64,000 nt of DNA, taken from NCBI GenBank assembly GCA_003254905.1, contig QANU01011901.1, forward strand, positions 780,691 through 844,690. Reading direction: 5' to 3'. The first letter of the stretch is position 1. Each line of letters begins with the position of its first letter. The notes beneath the pieces are model-generated. The model was given only the letters and a program-made list of their open reading frames with translations, searched no databases and was not told the origin of the DNA. Shown here piece after piece: positions 59,390 to 64,000 of the stretch. The translations under genes and the position numbers were made by a program. This DNA comes from Nissolia schottii. Lineage: Eukaryota > Streptophyta > Magnoliopsida > Fabales > Fabaceae.

Positions 59390-59990
59390 TGGAACAATGA
59401 ATATCAACATTTGTCCATATGGTATTAATGCTCGTGCATGTGGTATAAACACATGGTAATAAAGGTATTAACGTAATTATTATTAGCCTTTTGAACACAT
59501 TATCTCTCCATCATGTCATACTAACTTTTTTTTAGAGCATACTGTCTCTCCTCTGCTATCACTTTCTCACTTCTATATGCGTGAAACTCACACGACACAT
59601 AAGTATCAACATAATAGCAATAAGTATCAACGTAAGAGAAATTGGTATCTACATATTTTAAAGATATCAACTGGTATATATATTTTCTCTCCTCATCATG
59701 GTAGACTATTTCTCCTCTGCTCTCACTATCTCACTCACTAGCATCATGCTCATTTACCTCAGAGGTATCAGCACAATAGAAATAAGTAACAATGCAATAG
59801 ATATAGGTATCAACATGTTTTCTCTCCAAATATCAACATAATAGACGTAGTATCAACATATTATAAACATATATCAATGTTTATAAAAAGAATATTATCG
59901 TTCTGTTTTTTATAATGTTGATACTTTTATATTATGTATATTGATACTTATTTCATTATATTAATACATATGTCTATTAAGTTGATACAT
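59390..59990. repeat. Degenerate array of GTATCAACAT-type motifs, direct then inverted
   Basis: About a dozen variants of GTATCAACATAATAG occur in direct orientation (about 59400-59880). At least three inverted copies (TGTTGATAC, ATTGATAC, GTTGATAC) follow between about 59917 and 59985. No frame or element ends recognised. Confidence 0.55.
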
Positions 59991-60435
59991 GTATTCTTTA
60001 AATAGAATGAAGAAATTGAGAGTAAGAGAAAGTATGTGATTTAATGAAGATAAAGTGGTTACATTTTTTATTGTATTTTGTGATCTCCACTAAATGTCAT
60101 GCTATGGTGATTTAGGGTTATGTATTTTGGTGTGAAAAAACATTGTTGAAATGCGAAGCGGTTTTGAATACACACATTTAAACACATGTTTAAACTTCAA
60201 ACCAATTGAACAAAATAGGGTAAATGTGGGCAACTTTCTTTTGAGTTTATGGAAATTACATTTGTTTCTCTTATGCTTTGTTTAAATGAAAAATAAAGTC
60301 AGAAAAAAGAAAATGGAAAAAAATAAAACGAAAGAAAAAAGTGTTGTTATTTGCATTACTTGATTGTGTAAAGGAATAAAATATAATTTAATAAACATTA
60401 TTTATATATCCTTAATAAGTTTTATGACCTATACA

Positions 60436-61117
60436 TAGGGATGATAAAATGGGTTCAACTCGACTGGGCAAAGCTAGCAACTCAGCTTTTTTTTGTGGGC
60501 GAGTTGAAATTTGTAACTTGTTTAAAGTTTTCAACTTGCGTGAGTTCTTGTTTGACTCGCGAGTTAAGTGAGGAAGAAATAAGGTGAGACAGGTTGGCTT
60601 GCGTGTTTTTTTTTAAATAATTTTTTTTTCTAGTTTTAGCCCTTTTGGGCCAACTCAACCCTTTTTATTTGTAACCACTAACCCTACTTGGCTCCCCACT
60701 CTCTCCCTAGCCCTCAAGTGACAAAGTCTCTAATTTGTGGACAAATCATAATTTCTATTTATGCTTCATATAATTTAAAATAACACCCTTAAACATGTGC
60801 TGTGTTTATATTTTTAGTTTAAAATATAAAAGCATTAAATATGCATATATCTCTATAATTATAATTTACTAAATTTATAAAAATAACGTCTCAAAATAAT
60901 AATTACGTCATTTAGTTTAGCTTTAACACAACTATTAATTTTTCTTTTAATTTTTTTCAATTTTGTGGTGGCTTACGGACTAACACCTCAACTCGCGAAC
61001 ATTTTAATAAACAGGCGAACATAAATTTTCAACTCATCTGAAAAATCAACTTGGCTTAACTCTGCTTGTTTAAATGTAGATTATACGCGAATTAGCTTGA
61101 CTCACTTGTCATCCCTA
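60436..61117. mobile_element. Non-autonomous hAT element with exact 8-bp target-site duplication
   Basis: A 682-bp element. The left end is TAGGGATGATAAAATG; the right end on the minus strand is TAGGGATGACAAGTGAG. It is flanked by the identical octamer CCTATACA at 60428-60435 and 61118-61125. TAGGGATGNCAA termini and an 8-bp duplication define the hAT superfamily. Subterminal copies of CAACTCG/CGAGTTG words occur on both sides. No transposase frame is present. Confidence 0.88.
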
Positions 61118-61125
61118 CCTATACA

Positions 61126-62100
61126 AGAGATGACAAATATAGTAATAATGTCATTTCAATACATTGAAAAATATTCCTTCCATTTTCTTTTCTATGCCAA
61201 GATAGAATTTTTATAGTGGATCCTACATACAAAGTTTTTCTTTTCTCCATTTTTTTCTCTCATAAAAAAAACATTTTCTCTCAATTTTTTCTCTCTCATC
61301 CAAACAAGAAAAGAAAGAAGCATTTTCTCTCCATTTTATCTTTTGCCATTTCCTTTCCTCTGAAATTCTATAACGCCAAAAAATGTGTTATATTTTATTA
61401 TACAATTCAATGGGCCCTGTCAAATAATCAAGAGATTATATACGCTAACCTCTCTTATAGTGAGGTACGCATAATTTGCACGTATAAAACTACTTTATAT
61501 CCCTAGCTAATTATTCAATTTTCGTTTTATGTCACTCATATTCTAATACACTAAATTCTCAAAATTTTCTTATCTTTGTCTTTCTCTCTCTTTATCATGG
61601 ACCTCCGCGCTAAAGCCGCCATCACAAACCACCACCTCAAGCAACCACTGCAGACTATCACGCTAAAGTTGGTGATGTTGGTATTCTTCAAGTTACAAGC
61701 AACATGGGGTTAATGATGTAGCGCAAGTAGGAAGCTGATGAAGTCTGGGCATGGAGGCACCTGGTGCACCACTTGGTTGCACTTTTCCGCCAAATCTGCT
61801 CAGTTAACAACCCTGTTTCCCAACATCGACAACATCGAGAAGTACGAAGAGGCACATACACAATAGTCCCTTAGTGGAAGCCAACCAAACCATGGTAACA
61901 TAACAATTGTGGGTACCATGGAGGGTAGTGACAGGAGTGCAGAGGCAGTGGTCAAGGCAAGGGTAGCAGGACATGGGAAAGTGGCATTAGATCCTCTAGA
62001 GTGAAGCTTTAAATTTATAGGGTAAAATGAAATGTTTTATTTTTAAATCAATAAAGTAAAAATGGGTTTCACTTCTCATTTTATTGACCTAGTGATAAAA
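61126..62100. other. Spacer with a GC-richer islet, no gene seen
   Basis: At about 61595-61990 the composition rises (ATGGACCTCCGCGCTAAAGC and following), but no frame persists and splice signals are absent. It may be the interior of an old element related to the one whose end lies at 62150-62265. Confidence 0.4.
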
Positions 62101-62149
62101 CATCATTATTTTATCTTTAAAATTGTTATTAGGGTTTATTTTAATAGAC

Positions 62150-62265
62150 GATCAGTTTAGGCTCTTAAAAAATATTTGTAAGTAAGAGAGTTTATTGTGA
62201 TTTTAAAATCGAGGAGGATGTAAGTTTTAGTGGACCTTAATGGAAGTCTATGTAATTTGTCCAAT
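62150..62265. repeat. Relic end of the long-TIR element family seen at 47810-48762
   Basis: GATTTTAAAATCGAGGAGG, AGTGGACCTTAATGGAAGTC and TATGTAATTTG match, in order, the right terminal repeat of the 47.8-48.8 kb element (TAATTTTAAAATTTAGGAGG, GATGGACCTCATGGGAGTTC, AATGTAATTTG). The opposite end was not found. Confidence 0.55.
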
Positions 62266-63230
62266 AAAATAGAAAATTGGTTCAGAATAAAAAATATTTA
62301 AATTGGATTGACATTTTTTAATAATATATTAGATAGAAATTTTAATTAAAATTTTAAAAGAGTTTAATTGTTATATATTGTCAACGTAAAAAAAGTTTCA
62401 CATAAAAAGTTATGTTGTCTAACTATTTTTACATCAATAAAAATGATAAAACCTTGCATCTACTATTTCAAAGTGTAACAAAAATTTCCTTATAATTATA
62501 ATTAGATAATGAGAAATGATTTATCCTTCTAATAAACCCTTCTAAACATCGTCCTTAAATTTTTATCAAATTACAAATAGATACCTCTAACTTTTAAATC
62601 GTTTAATTAGAGTCTTAAATTTTTTACTCAGTTGTAGATAAACACTCAAAACATTTTAATCTTACAATTAAATCCTTAAACTATAACAAATGTCATACTT
62701 TTGAGAAATATTAAATAATATATTATAAGAAACAAAAGAATGCAAGAATTTTGACTTGTGTTGTTTAAATATTGCATCATGTCAATCGGTTAAACCTGTA
62801 AATGAGATTGAAGGAGTAATTTTGAGGAATGTTATAATTTAATGATCTAATTGAAAAATTTTAAAGTTTGAGATTTTTATTTGACATTGATTAAAAATGT
62901 TAACGATCTAAATGAAAAATTTAAAAGTTAAAGAAATACCAAATTGCAATAACTAAAAGTTTAAGAAATCTAGACATTTTCTTTTTGATGTATTTTATCT
63001 TGATGGTTCATAAGTTCTTATTGCCTTAAAATTTTATTCGGCTCGACCAAATTTGTCACAAGAAAAAAAAAAGAGATTTCAACTAAAAATAACTAAATTA
63101 AAAAGTAATCAATCTAATGTATTTAGTATTTACTTTGAGAGGATCATAATCAATTATAAAATCTCAAAAGTAATTTTTTTTAACTTAAAAAATGAACATA
63201 ATTAATTTTAAAACACAAGCTACCAATTTT
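62266..63230. other. AT-rich spacer, no gene seen
   Basis: Low-complexity A+T-rich sequence on both strands without recognisable features. Confidence 0.5.
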
Positions 63231-63339
63231 TTAAACATATACACAAAAGGGAGTTTTTTACTCTTTTGCCCTTACTGTTTAAACTATTTACCAAATTACC
63301 CTCGTTTTCAAACTATTTCCCAAATTACCACGGTTTGGG

Positions 63340-63530
63340 CTGACGTGGAATTCGCGCCACGCGTGGCGTGCTACACAGGATTCGCCAACCAGGGAGGCGA
63401 ATTCACCCTGGATTCACCTAGAGCAATGGCGAATTCAGTGCAACCCAAAAACCTTAATTTCACTAAAATCGCCAACAAGATTGGCGAATTCTTGTTGAAT
63501 TCGCCTCCCTTGTTGGCAAATTCAAGCCAC
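63340..63530. repeat. GAATTC-rich segment (GGCGAATTC words)
   Basis: Five GAATTC sites, mostly in the form GGCGAATTC or GAATTCGCC, fall within about 170 bp, along with variants such as GGATTCGCC and GGCAAATTC. This is far above expectation for a 6-mer. An open frame across it (63192-63656) lacks any domain and probably reflects the repeated words. Confidence 0.6.
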
Positions 63531-63870
63531 GTTGCCTATTTATTAACCCTTCCCTCCCATTCCACACCATTCTCTCATTTTCTGAAAATTCACTTATCTC
63601 TCGAAAAATTTTATCTCTCTAGAACTCCAGAGCAACTGCTCTTGCATCCTTGTTGACCATCTGTCTCGGCCGCCCTCAACTTCGATTTATACGTCAGTCC
63701 TGTAAGTTTTCATTTACAAAACATTATGAGGGCTATTAGTTCAATTAATAATTTTTTGAAATTGAGTATGTCAATGTTTACTTGATTAGTTTGCTGAGAA
63801 ATTTATAGTTAAATATTGCATAGAGCTATTTGTGTATTGTATGTTATCTGTATTAGTGACAACTCTAATA

Positions 63871-64000
63871 GAACCTAAACCCGAAACCTTAACCCAAAAC
63901 TCAGCACCGTAATCCGTAAACCATAACCCAAAATCCTAAACCAAAAACCCTAAACAAAAACCCAAAACCCTAAACCCAAAACATATTCCCTAAGCCAAAA
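63871..64000. repeat. Degenerate telomere-like (CCCTAAA) repeats
   Basis: From 63871 to the window end the sequence is a run of variants of AACCCTAAA, such as AACCTAAACCCGAAACC, AAACCCTAAAC and AACCCAAAACCCTAAACCC. The plant telomere unit is CCCTAAA. The repeat continues past the window edge. Confidence 0.75.

Noticed and set aside
63192-63656. 154-codon open frame, plus strand
   Set aside because: No recognisable domain; the central part is translation of repeated GGCGAATTC words and the ends are AT-rich spacer.

Overview
The window looks like nuclear DNA of a legume, most likely soybean (Glycine) or a close Phaseoleae relative. The genes are intron-rich with canonical plant GT-AG introns, the spacers are very AT-rich, there is a plant nuclear tRNA-His, two assembly gaps of N are present, and the LTR, MITE and hAT remnants are of the kinds common in legume euchromatin. 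The species is an inference from these features; no database search was possible.

Left third (1-22.9 kb): the 3' end of a CrRLK1L receptor kinase (+), a two-exon TPD1-like secreted cysteine-rich protein (-, 1724-2406), an eight-exon HCF107/Mbb1-type chloroplast RNA-binding repeat protein (+, 5227-8662), and a 13-exon RPA1-like OB-fold protein with a C-terminal zinc-ribbon-like motif (+, 10572-15590). These are followed by a TIR-bearing element (about 17.9-19.3 kb), a decayed DUF247 copy (about 19.6-20.4 kb) and a five-exon UBC32-type ER-anchored ubiquitin E2 (-, 20961-22666).

Middle (22.9-43 kb): a second, intact DUF247 gene (+, 26750-27961), tRNA-His(GUG), an assembly gap, and a GC-rich LTR that abuts a MITE. 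Next come three related small-protein genes in tandem (30449, 32219, 34997; all +), each with a TATA box 79-113 bp upstream. A ZCCHC10-like zinc-knuckle protein (-) and a seven-exon OEP16-2-type outer envelope channel (-, 39584-42002) with several G-box/ABRE sites complete this part.

Right third (43-64 kb): a 24-exon PP4 regulatory subunit 3 (PP4R3/SMEK) gene (-, 43428-56644). Its introns carry a solo LTR with a perfect target-site duplication, a long-TIR element, an RTE-type LINE fragment and an assembly gap. The last 7 kb is gene-poor and repeat-rich: a MITE, an LTR-like relic, an array of GTATCAAC-like motifs, a 682-bp hAT element with an exact 8-bp target duplication, a GAATTC-rich segment, and degenerate telomere-like repeats at the very end.

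These are mostly independent housekeeping and developmental genes. The least explained material is the tandem trio of small proteins (30.4-35.2 kb), the OB-fold protein, and the unidentified exon-like segment at 24.1-24.8 kb. Exon coordinates were derived by reading splice sites and checking that every junction keeps frame; they are predictions.
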